Positions 8,871 to 19,792 are shown, numbered from the stretch's first letter. The stretch is DNA of 64,000 nucleotides from Caldilineaceae bacterium SB0661_bin_34 (GCA_009841145.1 VXMJ01000088.1:1-64000), one strand, 5' to 3'. Notes: a model not told the origin generated them from the sequence alone. A program made the numbers and translations.

Positions 8871-9740
8871 CTAGCCGGTCCGAGCAGCCCGTTTACGCTG
8901 CAGCCGCGGGTCCTTGCGCTTCCACAGGTGGTGGACATTCTGCCGGTGGAAGCTGGTAATCAGCCCGTTCATGGGGAGGGTGGATATCCCGAATTTTTCC
9001 GGCCCGTTGGCAAACGCGTCCTCAACCTTGCCGCTGCTGGCCAGGACCTCGTCCACCATCTGGTCCACGTCGTTCAGGTAGTTGATGGCTTTGTCGATGC
9101 TGCTGGTGACCTCGCCCCGCAGCAGGATCTCGCCGTGGCCCTGCACGATCACTTCCAGGTTGAAGTCGTGCATGCGCCGCAACGACTGCTTGTAGGTTTC
9201 GATGTCGCAGCGCTGGTGCGTGATCAGAGGGATGTGCATCATCAGATCGCTGGCGAACAGGACCTTTTCCTCGGGCACATAGACCATGCAGGTGTCGTTG
9301 ACCGGTCCCGGTGCATGGATGACATGAACGGACTTGCTGTCCAGCCGCAACACCAGGCTGTCGTCGAACACCACGCGCGGCAGCCTGACCTTGGCATCGT
9401 TGAGTTCCGGGCTGTTCTTCTTCGCATTGCGCAGGTTGCGCGCACCGCTGCTGGCCAGGTACCGCCGGGTCTCGCGGTGTGCCAGCAACTCGGCATCGGG
9501 AAACAGGAAGGACCCCAGCGAGTGGTCCATCGCTGCCTGGGTGTTGATTACGTACTTGATGCCGGCTTCGCACAGTCTGTTGGTGTAGTTGACCAACTGG
9601 CGGGTTTCTACCGGGAACAGCAGCGTATCGATCAGGATGCCGCCTTCGCGGGTGACCACCAGACCCGCGTTGACGCGCGCGTACATGTCGCTGGTGAAGG
9701 CCCAGGTTTCGTCGGAGGCACGGATCCGTTTGATGGTCAT
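8871..9740 (-). CDS. Metallo-beta-lactamase-fold protein with degenerate metal site
   Basis: A 289-residue protein with the MBL-fold layout: ILIDTL strand motif, a loop reading NTQAAMDHSLGS (residues 66-77), a strand HVIHAPGP, then VYVPEEKVLFASDLM and a late VQGHGE. In active family members the loop is NTHxHxDHxxG, the middle motif contains GHT and the next is GD. Here only D72 and H73 remain of HxHxDH, and the GHT histidine is missing. The fold is convincing; hydrolase activity with two metals is doubtful. Start chosen at 9740 (MTIKRIRASDETW); the longer frame to 9800 adds unconserved residues. First gene of the minus-strand run leading to recJ. Confidence 0.82.
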   Translation of the reverse strand: MTIKRIRASDETWAFTSDMYARVNAGLVVTREGGILIDTLLFPVETRQLVNYTNRLCEAGIKYVINTQAAMDHSLGSFLFPDAELLAHRETRRYLASSGARNLRNAKKNSPELNDAKVRLPRVVFDDSLVLRLDSKSVHVIHAPGPVNDTCMVYVPEEKVLFASDLMMHIPLITHQRCDIETYKQSLRRMHDFNLEVIVQGHGEILLRGEVTSSIDKAINYLNDVDQMVDEVLASSGKVEDAFANGPEKFGISTLPMNGLITSFHRQNVHHLWKRKDPRLQRKRAARTG

Positions 9741-10093
9741 GGGCGGTGATACCAGACGCGCTTCACGGTTGTTCGATGGGCACGGGACCAAACCGGGCAT
9801 CCGCCACGGTTGCCGTCGTGGGGCCCCGGTCCGGTGTCCCGTTGCACAAAGCCAAGAAAAAACCCTACTTCTGCCGTGTGAACGGATTGTTTAACCTGAT
9901 GAGACTCAGGTGGGAACACGCTGGACGCTGCTGCGACACCAGCCTGTGGCGAAGCATTCGCGCCGCATCACGACGTTCCACTTTGCTGCCGTTGGTTAAC
10001 AAATGCCGGTTCGATCACGCGCAAAGCAGGGCAAGGTGGATTATAGACATTTCCGCCGGTTTCTCAACCTCCAGTTGCCGTTTTCCGGTCCGT
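9741..10093. other. Intergenic region between aspS and the MBL-fold gene
   Basis: These 353 bases contain no convincing gene. A 6-bp perfect stem (9894-9899 with 9906-9911) lies about 180 bases after the aspS stop on the minus strand and is followed by a short AT-rich stretch. It could be a weak terminator. The rest should hold the promoter for the minus-strand MBL-nuclease-recJ run, but no clear -35/-10 pair was found. Confidence 0.4.
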
Positions 10094-11887
<1,794 letters not shown>

Positions 11888-12446
11888 GGGTTTGTTCCCC
11901 GTTGTATGGGACCGCTGGACATGAAACTGGGCATTATAGGGAGATTCCGGCCTGGGACCAATACGCACCGGATTTCAAGCGGCTTCCCAATGCCCTGGTA
12001 CCGGGTGGCGTTGCAAATGCGGAAGCGCAACCTGGTCGGGACACCGACCGGCCCTGGCCGCGCCGATCACCTCGCCGGGCACTCGGCACCAGAACCTGGG
12101 AGGCATGCGGTGTCGGAACGCACGTGCGGACATCGCCGAGTACCTGGTGTTCCCCGGCGAGGCATCCGGACGCATCGTACGGCCTTGGACCTAGCGGACG
12201 CGACGGGTGGCGTTGACACGTGCCCGCGGGTTGCAATCCACAGGTTTACGCACATGTACCGAGACCTGCCGCGTCTTGACCGCGGGAAGTCATCCCGGGG
12301 TCTTTTCCGGTCTGGTCGGGTTGGAGCTTGGAGCCGGGGCGGTGCTATACTGCGCGGTTGCCCTCGGTCATGGTCCGAGGGCGGAATTGTCTGTTTGGTG
12401 ACCCGGTGCGGCCGGTCAGCAGAGTCAATCAACGGTCGCGGTCTCC
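11888..12446. other. Divergent intergenic region between aspS and the SNF2 gene
   Basis: These 559 bases separate two genes transcribed away from each other. Apart from the candidate promoter at 12321-12351 there is no recognisable gene, RNA or repeat. Open frames crossing it on both strands have no recognisable features and are typical of high-GC non-coding sequence. Confidence 0.5.
12321..12351 (+). promoter_or_regulatory. Candidate promoter for the SNF2-SWIM operon (extended -10)
   Basis: TATACT at 12346-12351 is preceded by TGC, giving an extended -10 element, and a weak TTGGAG lies at 12321-12326 with a 19-base spacer. It would leave a leader of roughly 90 bases before the ATG at 12447. 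Confidence 0.4.
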
Positions 12447-15400
12447 ATGCCCTCCACCCTTCATGCCACGTGGATTGCCGCTTCGCCGGGCGAGTCGGCG
12501 TGCCTGTTTTTGTGGGCCGAAGTTCCCCCCGCCGACAGGCAGGAACCCAACCGCCCAGATCAACCCAACCGCCCAGATCGGAGTGCCCGCATACCGGCGC
12601 GCAAGAGCCACCACCGGGGTTCCCGGATTCCGGTCCATCCGGGTTTGGTGGCACCCGCCGTTTTGCGCCATCGGCTCCGCAGCCTTCTGACCGATATTGC
12701 GCAGGGCGACCTGCCCTTGGCCAAGAGGACCGCGTGCCTGCCTGTACCGGACCATGGCGTCCGGTCCCACAACCTGCACGCCCCGGGCATGCAGGAATAC
12801 CGCGTTCTGGGCCTGAACCTGGCCATTGGCCCGGCGCTCAGGGTTCTGAACGGGCTTCTTGGCTTCGCCGCCGGTTCGTCCTCCAGTGGGCCCGACGCGG
12901 AACTGGCCGGCGCGGCGCTCAACCGGTACTTCGTGCCCGGGCCGGACCTGCGCTACTGGGGGCAGGCCGCAGAGTATGCCTTGGCCCTGGTTCGGGCCGG
13001 ACGGGCAGTGCCGTTCCTGCAGGCGGTCCAGGGCGGGTGGCAGGTGCAATGGAACCCGTGGCGGTACGGGCGCGAATCGGACTTGGGATTCCAGGAGTTC
13101 GCCAGGTGCATGCCGGGGGTAAACCTGTCCTTTGCCGACAATTTGGCCGGGGACCGGGATGCGGCATCGCTGTTGGCCAATTTCGTCAATGCGGTGGTAC
13201 ATGCACGCATGGCGATGGTGGCGGCGGCCGTGGGCACGGACGACAGGTTCCGGCAGGTGTCCGCCCCTTCCCGGTCGGGATCAGTGGACGCGCAGGATCA
13301 GTGGTGTCGGCTGTTGGTCAACGGGGTCGTGGAAGCCGAACCGGAACAGCGACGCCAAATGCAGGGGGAGTGGCAAGAGTGGATGTCCAGGGCGTTCGGC
13401 AGTCAATCCGGCGACATTGCGTTGGCCTTTGAACTCTTGGACCCGCAGGCCACAGGCCAGGCGGACGGGGATGGGCCGTGGCAGTTGCGGGTTGCATTGG
13501 CCACGGACGACATGTGGAGTTCGTCCCATGCCTGGCGTGACGGCGTTGCAGGAGGCCGGATTGGGATTGCCGCCGACCGGCTCAACGGTGGAACTGGTTC
13601 CCATGGCGAGCACCGCGCCCGGGCGACCGCCGCGGATCCCGATCCTCTGACGGGAGCTCGTTTGCTTGCAGGGCTGCGGGTAGCCAGTCGGCACAGTCCC
13701 TGCGTGCAGCCCCTGGTGCGGCAACCCGGCCTTCAGGCCATCGAACTGAGTCGGGAAGAGGCGTACCGGTTTTTGACCAAGGATGCGCCTGCTCTGATGG
13801 GTGCGGGCTTCCAGGTCCATCTGCCGGTTTGGTGGACCGACGCCGAGCGGAGCCGTCTCCAAATTCACCTGGATGTGCGGGAGGTCGACGAGGAGCACGA
13901 AGCATCCGCACAGGCGGCATTCGGAGAATACGAAATCGCATATGCCTTGACTGTGGACGGCGACCCGCTGGACAACATCGACCTGAGCCAAATTGCCATG
14001 GCCGGTTCGCCCTTGGTGTACATGAACGAACAATGGCTGCAGGTCAATCAGGGGCAAATCAGGGCGGCGCGGCACCTTCTGGCCACGCGGGGGGCATCCC
14101 GCCGCGTGGGCCTTTTGCAGGCCCTGCAAATCATGCAGGAGCAAGCCGACGATGAGCATGGGGAAGCACGGAACACGAGCCGTCATGCCCGTTTTGGAAG
14201 CGGTTACCGGGAGTTCCAGGCCCTGGAGGTCTCGGGGGTGACGGTACCTGATCGGTTGCGCACCATTTGGCAGCGCATCCGGTCCGTGGCGCGGGAAGAG
14301 GAACGGTTTGAGCCGCCGGGATTCGTTGGCACGCTGCGTCCCTATCAGCGGCGCGGCCTTGCCTGGTTGTGGTATCTACACCAAATCGGACTGGGCGCCT
14401 GCCTGGCCGACGACATGGGTCTGGGCAAGACCATCCAGGCTATCGCGCTGTTTCTGGAGCAGGAACGGACTCCGTCGCCGGAAGGCCGCAGGCCGAGACT
14501 GCTCATCTGTCCAACCAGTGTTCTGCGCAACTGGAAACGGGAACTGCAACGCTTTGCCCCGGACCTGCGGGTCATGCTCCACCATGGCGGCGGCCGCGCC
14601 CGGCAAACGGACCTGTACACAAGGGTGCGGGAAACGGATGTGGTGCTGACCAGCTACGGCACGGCGCGCGTGGACCAGGCGGTGCTGGGCCGCATCCATT
14701 GGCATACCGTGGTGCTCGACGAAGCCCAGAACATCAAGAATCCGTCCGCCAAGCAGACCATGGCCGTACGCAGCCTGCGCTGCCGGCACCGATTTGCCCT
14801 GACCGGTACGCCGATCGAAAACCGGCTGTTGGAAGTTTGGAGCATCCTGGATTTCCTGAACGGAGCGTTTTTGGGATCCCAACAAGACTTCAAGCGTCGC
14901 TTCATTCAGCCCATTGAAGGCGAGAGCAACGGAGAAAAACTGGGACAGCTGCAGCGGCTTGTCCAGCCGTTCATTCTCCGTCGGCTGAAGTCGGATCCCG
15001 AGGTGATTTCCGACCTGCCCGAGAAACAGGAGATCGACGTGATCTGCGACCTGTCGTCCGAGCAGACGGACCGGTACGCCCGGGCGGTGGAGGCCTTCCT
15101 GCCGCACATCCGCGAGCTGGATGGCATGCGGCGGCGGGGTTCGATCCTGGCCCTCATGACACAACTTCGCAAGATCGCCAACCATCCAGCCCTGCTGGAC
15201 GAGGACGAGCCCCTTTCGGACAATCGGGAATACGGGGGCCGTAGCGGCAAGTTGGATCGTTTTACGGAAATGCTGACGGAGTCGCTTGACGGCCGGAACA
15301 AGGTACTGGTGTTCACCACCTTCGTTCGCATGGGGCAAATCCTTCAGGCCCACATCGCGCGGCGCTTGGGCTTTATGCCCGAGTTCATCAGCGGGCGCGT

Positions 15401-15794
15401 ACCGCACGGAACACGGCAACAGATGGTGGATCGCTTCCAGGAGGGCGGGCAGACCTGTCCGGTGCTCGTCCTGAGTGTAAGGACCGGAGGCGTGGGCATC
15501 AACCTGACGGCTGCCAATCAGGTGTACCACTTCGATCGGTGGTGGAATCCCGCGGTCGAGGACCAGGCGACCGACCGCGCCCACCGGATTGGACAAACCA
15601 GGCGCGTACAGGTGTTCAGGTACATCATGGCCGGGACGGTCGAGGAACACGTGGACCGCTTGATTCGGCAGAAGGGACAACTGGCGCGTGACATCCTGGG
15701 CGCAGGCACGGAGTGGCTGACCGAACTGTCCAATGATCAGCTGTATGAATTGCTGACCTTGCATCATCCAGACGCGCCGCGGGCCCTGCCATGA
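12447..15794 (+). CDS. SNF2/Swi2-family DNA-dependent ATPase (bacterial, SNF2-associated N-terminus)
   Basis: A 1115-residue protein. The first ~600 residues are the SNF2-associated region typical of bacterial SNF2 proteins, beginning LHATW with FLWAE, which supports this start. The helicase core follows: LRPYQRRGLAWLWYL, Walker A DDMGLGKTIQA, motif II LDEAQNIKN, LTGTPIENRL, and the C-lobe motifs VFTTF, GGVGINLTAANQVYHFDRWW and DRAHRIGQTRRVQVFRY. It translocates on duplex DNA and remodels protein-DNA complexes; the physiological target in bacteria is unknown. An 18-bp tandem duplication sits in the N-terminal linker. Its stop overlaps the next gene by 4 bp, the usual SNF2-SWIM pairing. Confidence 0.92.
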   Translation: MPSTLHATWIAASPGESACLFLWAEVPPADRQEPNRPDQPNRPDRSARIPARKSHHRGSRIPVHPGLVAPAVLRHRLRSLLTDIAQGDLPLAKRTACLPVPDHGVRSHNLHAPGMQEYRVLGLNLAIGPALRVLNGLLGFAAGSSSSGPDAELAGAALNRYFVPGPDLRYWGQAAEYALALVRAGRAVPFLQAVQGGWQVQWNPWRYGRESDLGFQEFARCMPGVNLSFADNLAGDRDAASLLANFVNAVVHARMAMVAAAVGTDDRFRQVSAPSRSGSVDAQDQWCRLLVNGVVEAEPEQRRQMQGEWQEWMSRAFGSQSGDIALAFELLDPQATGQADGDGPWQLRVALATDDMWSSSHAWRDGVAGGRIGIAADRLNGGTGSHGEHRARATAADPDPLTGARLLAGLRVASRHSPCVQPLVRQPGLQAIELSREEAYRFLTKDAPALMGAGFQVHLPVWWTDAERSRLQIHLDVREVDEEHEASAQAAFGEYEIAYALTVDGDPLDNIDLSQIAMAGSPLVYMNEQWLQVNQGQIRAARHLLATRGASRRVGLLQALQIMQEQADDEHGEARNTSRHARFGSGYREFQALEVSGVTVPDRLRTIWQRIRSVAREEERFEPPGFVGTLRPYQRRGLAWLWYLHQIGLGACLADDMGLGKTIQAIALFLEQERTPSPEGRRPRLLICPTSVLRNWKRELQRFAPDLRVMLHHGGGRARQTDLYTRVRETDVVLTSYGTARVDQAVLGRIHWHTVVLDEAQNIKNPSAKQTMAVRSLRCRHRFALTGTPIENRLLEVWSILDFLNGAFLGSQQDFKRRFIQPIEGESNGEKLGQLQRLVQPFILRRLKSDPEVISDLPEKQEIDVICDLSSEQTDRYARAVEAFLPHIRELDGMRRRGSILALMTQLRKIANHPALLDEDEPLSDNREYGGRSGKLDRFTEMLTESLDGRNKVLVFTTFVRMGQILQAHIARRLGFMPEFISGRVPHGTRQQMVDRFQEGGQTCPVLVLSVRTGGVGINLTAANQVYHFDRWWNPAVEDQATDRAHRIGQTRRVQVFRYIMAGTVEEHVDRLIRQKGQLARDILGAGTEWLTELSNDQLYELLTLHHPDAPRALP
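12544..12579 (+). repeat. In-frame 18-bp tandem duplication in the SNF2 gene
   Basis: Two perfect adjacent copies of an 18-base unit (12544-12561 and 12562-12579) encode the repeated hexapeptide PNRPDQ/PNRPDR in a Pro/Arg-rich linker after the conserved N-terminal start. This is probably a recent slippage duplication in a tolerant, disordered segment. Confidence 0.85.
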
Positions 15795-16585
15795 GCGTGG
15801 ATCCTCTTGAAACGGCCCGGGATCCGGTGTCCGGTAGTCCGACGGGATGGTACGAGCGGTGGGACAGTGCCCTATTTGCCGACAACCCGCGCCTGCGCGG
15901 CTTCGCCCGGCAATGCGCAGCCACGGTCGAAATCATGTCCTTGGACATGAAGGGAAACCGGATTGTGGCCACGGTGCGACACCAGTCCCAAAGACGGATT
16001 ACGGTCACGGCGGGATTGCCGCGATACCCGACAGCAGACTGGTACCAATCGCTGAACGCGGACGCGGACCGCATTTTGGTGGCCAGCCAACGTGGCGGGC
16101 AACGGATTTCGGCGGAGGTCCTGAGCCTTCTGGCGGACAGCGGGAGGGGGCTCTGGCCCTCGGGCATGGAGGAGCTTCAACTCAACGTCGCTCCGCATTC
16201 GGAGCAGATCCCCTGCCCCTGGTGCATGGCGGTTCTGGTCGAAACGGGCTGGCTGCTGGAACAGGATCCCCTAGTCCTGTTTCGGTTGCGGGGACTTCAC
16301 CAGGACGACCTGGCCGGGCTCATGGCCCATCTCCAACAGGTGCGGTCCGGGCGTAGACATGCGAAGGGCACGGCTGTGAAGCCCGGGCGCGAAGCGAACT
16401 TCCACGACGAGTTCTGGGGCGACATGCGCGCCATTCGGTCGTTGCGCAGGCATTTGGAGAACAGGGACGACGCCGTGGCGCCGGCCTATCAGCTTGGGCC
16501 TCCGCCTGCCGCGGACCAGGCCGGGAATGGCGACTTGGCACTGCTGGTTGAGGCGATTTACGCGCGGGCCCGGCAGTCGGATTGA
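15791..16585 (+). CDS. SWIM-zinc-finger-family partner of SNF2, zinc site degenerate
   Basis: A 264-residue protein whose ATG overlaps the SNF2 stop (ATGA). In other bacteria the gene next to this SNF2 type encodes a SWIM protein with CxC...CxH followed by a conserved DPxxLFxLRG segment. Here the tail of that pattern is clear, with LLEQDPLVLFRLRG at about 155-168, but the first CxC is replaced by LQLNV and the CxH by CPWC (C142, C145). The fold relationship is therefore inferred from position and the LFRLRG motif. It probably modulates or targets the ATPase; zinc binding through the standard site looks impossible. Confidence 0.65.
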   Translation: MSVDPLETARDPVSGSPTGWYERWDSALFADNPRLRGFARQCAATVEIMSLDMKGNRIVATVRHQSQRRITVTAGLPRYPTADWYQSLNADADRILVASQRGGQRISAEVLSLLADSGRGLWPSGMEELQLNVAPHSEQIPCPWCMAVLVETGWLLEQDPLVLFRLRGLHQDDLAGLMAHLQQVRSGRRHAKGTAVKPGREANFHDEFWGDMRAIRSLRRHLENRDDAVAPAYQLGPPPAADQAGNGDLALLVEAIYARARQSD

Positions 16586-16604
16586 CAGTCCGGCAGCGGC
16601 TGGC

Positions 16605-17570
16605 CTACTTCCACAATCGTTTGAGGCGGCGACGGCACCAGCCGCCCAGCACCACCAGTCCGGCAAAGGGAATCCACTCCCGGTAGTGGGCTCCCTGCCA
16701 GGGAGCGCGTCTGGCGGTCGGCGCTTCCTCGGGTCGTCCCAGCAAGAGAAAGCAGAAGCGCAGCAACAGGTCGTACAGGTGGGGCGCCCACACCGCCAGC
16801 TTGACCAGGATGAAGTTCAACGGGGTGAAGTACACTTCCCGGTCCTGCTTTCGGACCGAGTGCACCAGTTGCCGGGCCACTTGTTCGGGCGCCGCGTCGA
16901 GAAAGGACAGGCGGCCCCGATCCTCGGCGTTGAGGACGTCGGGGGGCGCCTGCCCCGCGCCTGCCCGAAAAAAATTCGTCCGGGTCGGCCCCAACACGGC
17001 CAACATGACGTGAATGTTGTCGCTGTGCAGTTCCGCCCGGGCCGCAATCGTGGCGGCCCGCAGCGCAAACTTGGAAGCGCAGTAGATGGGGGAGGCCGCG
17101 AAGATGTTGCGGTATCGGGGCACCGCCATGTACGAGACGATGCTGCCGATGTTCACGATGTGGCCGCCGCCCCGCCGCCGCATGTGGGGCACGGCGGCGC
17201 GCAGACAGCGTATGGCACCGAACAGGTTGACGTCCATCACATGGAACATGTCGTCGTCCGACGTGTCCGCCAGGGAGGTGTACGAACCCAGGCCGGCGTT
17301 GTTCACGAGGATGTCGATTCCGCCGAGGTGTTCGGCCGCCGACCGCATCAACTCGTCGACCTGGTCGGTCCTGGTCACGTCGGCGACCACGGCCATGGTC
17401 TCCACGGCATGGTCCGCCGCGAGCCGCGCCGCCAGCGCTTCGATGTCTTCCTGCGTGCGGGCTGCCAGGACCACATGGCATCCGCTGGACGCAAATGCCT
17501 CTGCCACTGCAGCCCCCACCCCGCGGCTGGCGCCCGTGACAACAACAACCGATCCGCCCAGCTTCTGCAT
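16605..17570 (-). CDS. Short-chain dehydrogenase/reductase (SDR)
   Basis: A 321-residue classical SDR. It has the Rossmann glycine motif TGASRGVG near residues 12-19, DVT, NNAG at about 90, GSIVSY with the catalytic Ser, and YCASK (Tyr-x3-Lys). It should use NAD(P)H to interconvert a hydroxyl and a carbonyl. The substrate is unknown. A ~60-residue C-terminal tail has two hydrophobic stretches (LLLRFCFLLL and PFAGLVVLGG) and ends in a basic cluster, suggesting membrane association, as in some lipid-acting SDRs. The start is taken at 17570, directly before the conserved N-terminal strand. It stands alone, convergent with the SWIM gene. Confidence 0.9.
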   Translation of the reverse strand: MQKLGGSVVVVTGASRGVGAAVAEAFASSGCHVVLAARTQEDIEALAARLAADHAVETMAVVADVTRTDQVDELMRSAAEHLGGIDILVNNAGLGSYTSLADTSDDDMFHVMDVNLFGAIRCLRAAVPHMRRRGGGHIVNIGSIVSYMAVPRYRNIFAASPIYCASKFALRAATIAARAELHSDNIHVMLAVLGPTRTNFFRAGAGQAPPDVLNAEDRGRLSFLDAAPEQVARQLVHSVRKQDREVYFTPLNFILVKLAVWAPHLYDLLLRFCFLLLGRPEEAPTARRAPWQGAHYREWIPFAGLVVLGGWCRRRLKRLWK

Positions 17571-18127
17571 TGTGCTTTTTGCCTTTTGGCTTGGTAGGGG
17601 AGTTGCTCGATCGTACAACCGTTGCGTTTGAACTTCTGCGCGAAGTCCGACGGATCGGCTGCCGGTTGCGGAAATCCGCCCGGGAGACAAGGACAGAGAA
17701 AGCCAAGCCGGGGGTCAAAAGCGGTCAAGAACAGTAGAAAAAGCATGGTGGCGACGACCCTGCAGCCCTGTCGCGACGACGAAGACGACTCCGGAGGTCG
17801 ACCATTCTTCCTCGATCCGCATGCCATCCACATGACAGACTGCATTGACAGGCATCTGTCCCCATCTGCATCCCATTCAGGTCACGAGCCTGGTACTGTG
17901 GGCAGACCCGCCAACCGGATGCTCCCATTCCTCCGTAATACTGCGGATGGAAGTTTCACCTGTCCCTGACAGCTTCGGGAACGGGTACAGCCTGCCTGGC
18001 CGCGCAGACGGCAATGCAACGACCAAAGGATGTCAATTCCGGTGTCCGGGGCGGCTTTCCTGCACAATATGCCTTGGGGAGCGCAAAGCCGAACACAACT
18101 GGGAACCTGGCAGGAACGGAATCCGCA
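17571..18127. other. Divergent intergenic region between SDR and dsbA-like gene
   Basis: These 557 bases separate two divergent genes. No coding frame with recognisable features, no RNA gene and no clear sigma-70 promoter pair was found. The promoters for both neighbours must lie here. Confidence 0.45.
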
Positions 18128-18805
18128 ATGAAGGGAAAGAACCGCATTGGTCTGTGGATCATCGGCGTGGCCTCGATCGTGGTGGTCGGCATCATCGTGT
18201 TAGTGGTGGTTACCGGCCGTACGCCGGTATCGTCCGAGGCACACGCCAACATTCCGACGGAGTGGATCAACGGCAACGAACTGGGGAGTCCCGACGCCCC
18301 GGTGGTGATGGTGGCCTACGAGGACTTCCTGTGTCCCCATTGCGGCGAGTTCAACCGGAATGCCAAGGCTCGGCTGATCGAGGATTTCATCGAGGCCGGC
18401 GACCTGCGCCTCGTCTACATGTTTTTCCCGCTTGATATCTTTGCCCCGGCCTCGTACAACGCGGCGCGGGCCGGCCAGTGCATCATCGACCTGTCCGACG
18501 ATCCCAACGGGTTCTGGCAGTACCACGACACCCTGTTCTTCGGAGAACGGGGCGCTGCCCGCTACGAAATCGAGAACCTGACTGCCCTGGCTCGCGACGC
18601 GGGCGTCAACGAACGGGAGTTCGTCGAGTGTTTCGGATCGGTGGCCACGCAGGACAAGGTGGACCAGGCGGTCCGGGCCGGTGTGGCCGATGGGGCCCAA
18701 GGCACCCCGCACATCGTCATTAACAACGAAGTGTTTGGCGGCAACGCGGCCAACTACGATGCCATTCGCGCCGCCGTCAATGCCGCCTTGGTTGCCGTCG
18801 AATAA
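18128..18805 (+). CDS. Membrane-anchored DsbA-like thiol-disulfide oxidoreductase
   Basis: A 225-residue protein. It has an N-terminal membrane anchor (about residues 8-30) followed by a thioredoxin-fold domain of the DsbA/BdbD type with active site FLCPHCGEF (C69, C72) and the cis-Pro region GAQGTPHIVIN near residue 196. It should oxidise cysteines in exported proteins outside the membrane. The start at 18128 places the anchor at the extreme N-terminus; a longer in-frame extension begins at 18014 but is unconserved. The next gene, 50 bp downstream, is its likely re-oxidising partner, DsbB. Confidence 0.92.
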   Translation: MKGKNRIGLWIIGVASIVVVGIIVLVVVTGRTPVSSEAHANIPTEWINGNELGSPDAPVVMVAYEDFLCPHCGEFNRNAKARLIEDFIEAGDLRLVYMFFPLDIFAPASYNAARAGQCIIDLSDDPNGFWQYHDTLFFGERGAARYEIENLTALARDAGVNEREFVECFGSVATQDKVDQAVRAGVADGAQGTPHIVINNEVFGGNAANYDAIRAAVNAALVAVE

Positions 18806-18855
18806 CCCCACTCCGGATTTGAAGACACGCCGGGCCGGAGCGTCGTACTGCTGCC

Positions 18856-19776
18856 ATGGCCACAAACAGTGCTGAGGTCCGGCGCGGCGGGGCGTGGCCC
18901 TGGCCGCTCCTGGGTGGCTGTGCGGTGGCTGTGACGGCGGTGGCCGGCAGCCTGTACTTCAGTGAAATCCGCCACTTCGAGCCATGCCTGCTCTGTTGGT
19001 ACCAGCGGATTCTTATGTACCCGCTCGCCGTGATCATGGGGTTTGCCCTGATCACCCGGGTGTCCGTCATGGCCTGGCTCGTGTTGGGGACGGCGGTGGT
19101 CGGGCAGGCGGTGGCCGCCTACCACGTCCTGTTGCAAAAGACCTCGTGGTTCTCGTCCGCCACCACGTGCGGTACGGGGCCCTCCTGCGCCATTCCCTAT
19201 ATCGACTGGTTTGGCATCGTGACAATCCCGATGCTTTCCCTGACGGCTTTCATGCTGATCGCCATCTGCATGGTGCTCTACCTCAACGGAGCCGGGATCG
19301 ACGGTGGCGACCCCGTACAACTGACCTTCGATCCCCGGAGCACGGCGGTGTTTGGTGGCATGGTCCTGATAGCCGTGGCGACGTTTCTGGTCCTGCGCAG
19401 TCAACAGTTGGCTGCGGAGGTTGCCCCCTTGGCAATGGAACCGGTCGTGCCCGCGACTTCTATGCAGTCCACTCCTGCCGACGATAGCGATTCAGGGGTA
19501 TCGGTGCCCGGCGCCGTACTGTTTGCCGACAATTGCGCCGCCTGCCATGGGGGACGGGGCGAAGGAATCACCGGGTTGACTCCGCCCTTGCTGGATTCCG
19601 AGAAGGTGGGTGCCATGTCGGAGCAGGAGCTGCGGGCGCTGGTGCGGGCCGGCGTCGCCCAGGACGATCCGGACAACCAGACCGGCAATCTGATGCCCGA
19701 GTTCGGGCCGAACCTCGTCTCCGACGAAGACTTGGCCGTTCTGGTGGCTTGGCTGAAGACGGAACTGCAACGTTGA
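18856..19776 (+). CDS. DsbB/BdbC-like disulfide oxidoreductase fused to a cytochrome c domain
   Basis: A 306-residue fusion. Residues ~15-145 are a four-helix DsbB-type protein with the first redox pair in PCLLCWYQR (C44, C47) and a second in CGTGPSC (C105, C111). A further hydrophobic segment (~163-180) leads through a Ser/Thr/Pro linker to a class I cytochrome c domain with the haem motif CAACH (C227, C230, H231) and a likely axial Met in NLMPEFG (M280). DsbB normally passes electrons from DsbA to quinone. The attached cytochrome suggests an extra or alternative exit toward a terminal oxidase. The domain junction lies within one uninterrupted frame. It is paired with a DsbA gene. Confidence 0.9.
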   Translation: MATNSAEVRRGGAWPWPLLGGCAVAVTAVAGSLYFSEIRHFEPCLLCWYQRILMYPLAVIMGFALITRVSVMAWLVLGTAVVGQAVAAYHVLLQKTSWFSSATTCGTGPSCAIPYIDWFGIVTIPMLSLTAFMLIAICMVLYLNGAGIDGGDPVQLTFDPRSTAVFGGMVLIAVATFLVLRSQQLAAEVAPLAMEPVVPATSMQSTPADDSDSGVSVPGAVLFADNCAACHGGRGEGITGLTPPLLDSEKVGAMSEQELRALVRAGVAQDDPDNQTGNLMPEFGPNLVSDEDLAVLVAWLKTELQR

Positions 19777-19792
19777 CGGAAGGTGCCGGTTC

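Noticed and set aside
14376..15767. Minus-strand 463-codon frame inside the SNF2 gene
   Set aside because: It is the complement of the conserved helicase motifs and has no family features.
18856..19776. DsbB and cytochrome c as two genes joined by a sequencing error
   Set aside because: The frame is continuous through a hydrophobic segment and a linker with no stop or likely frameshift, so a fusion is the simplest reading.
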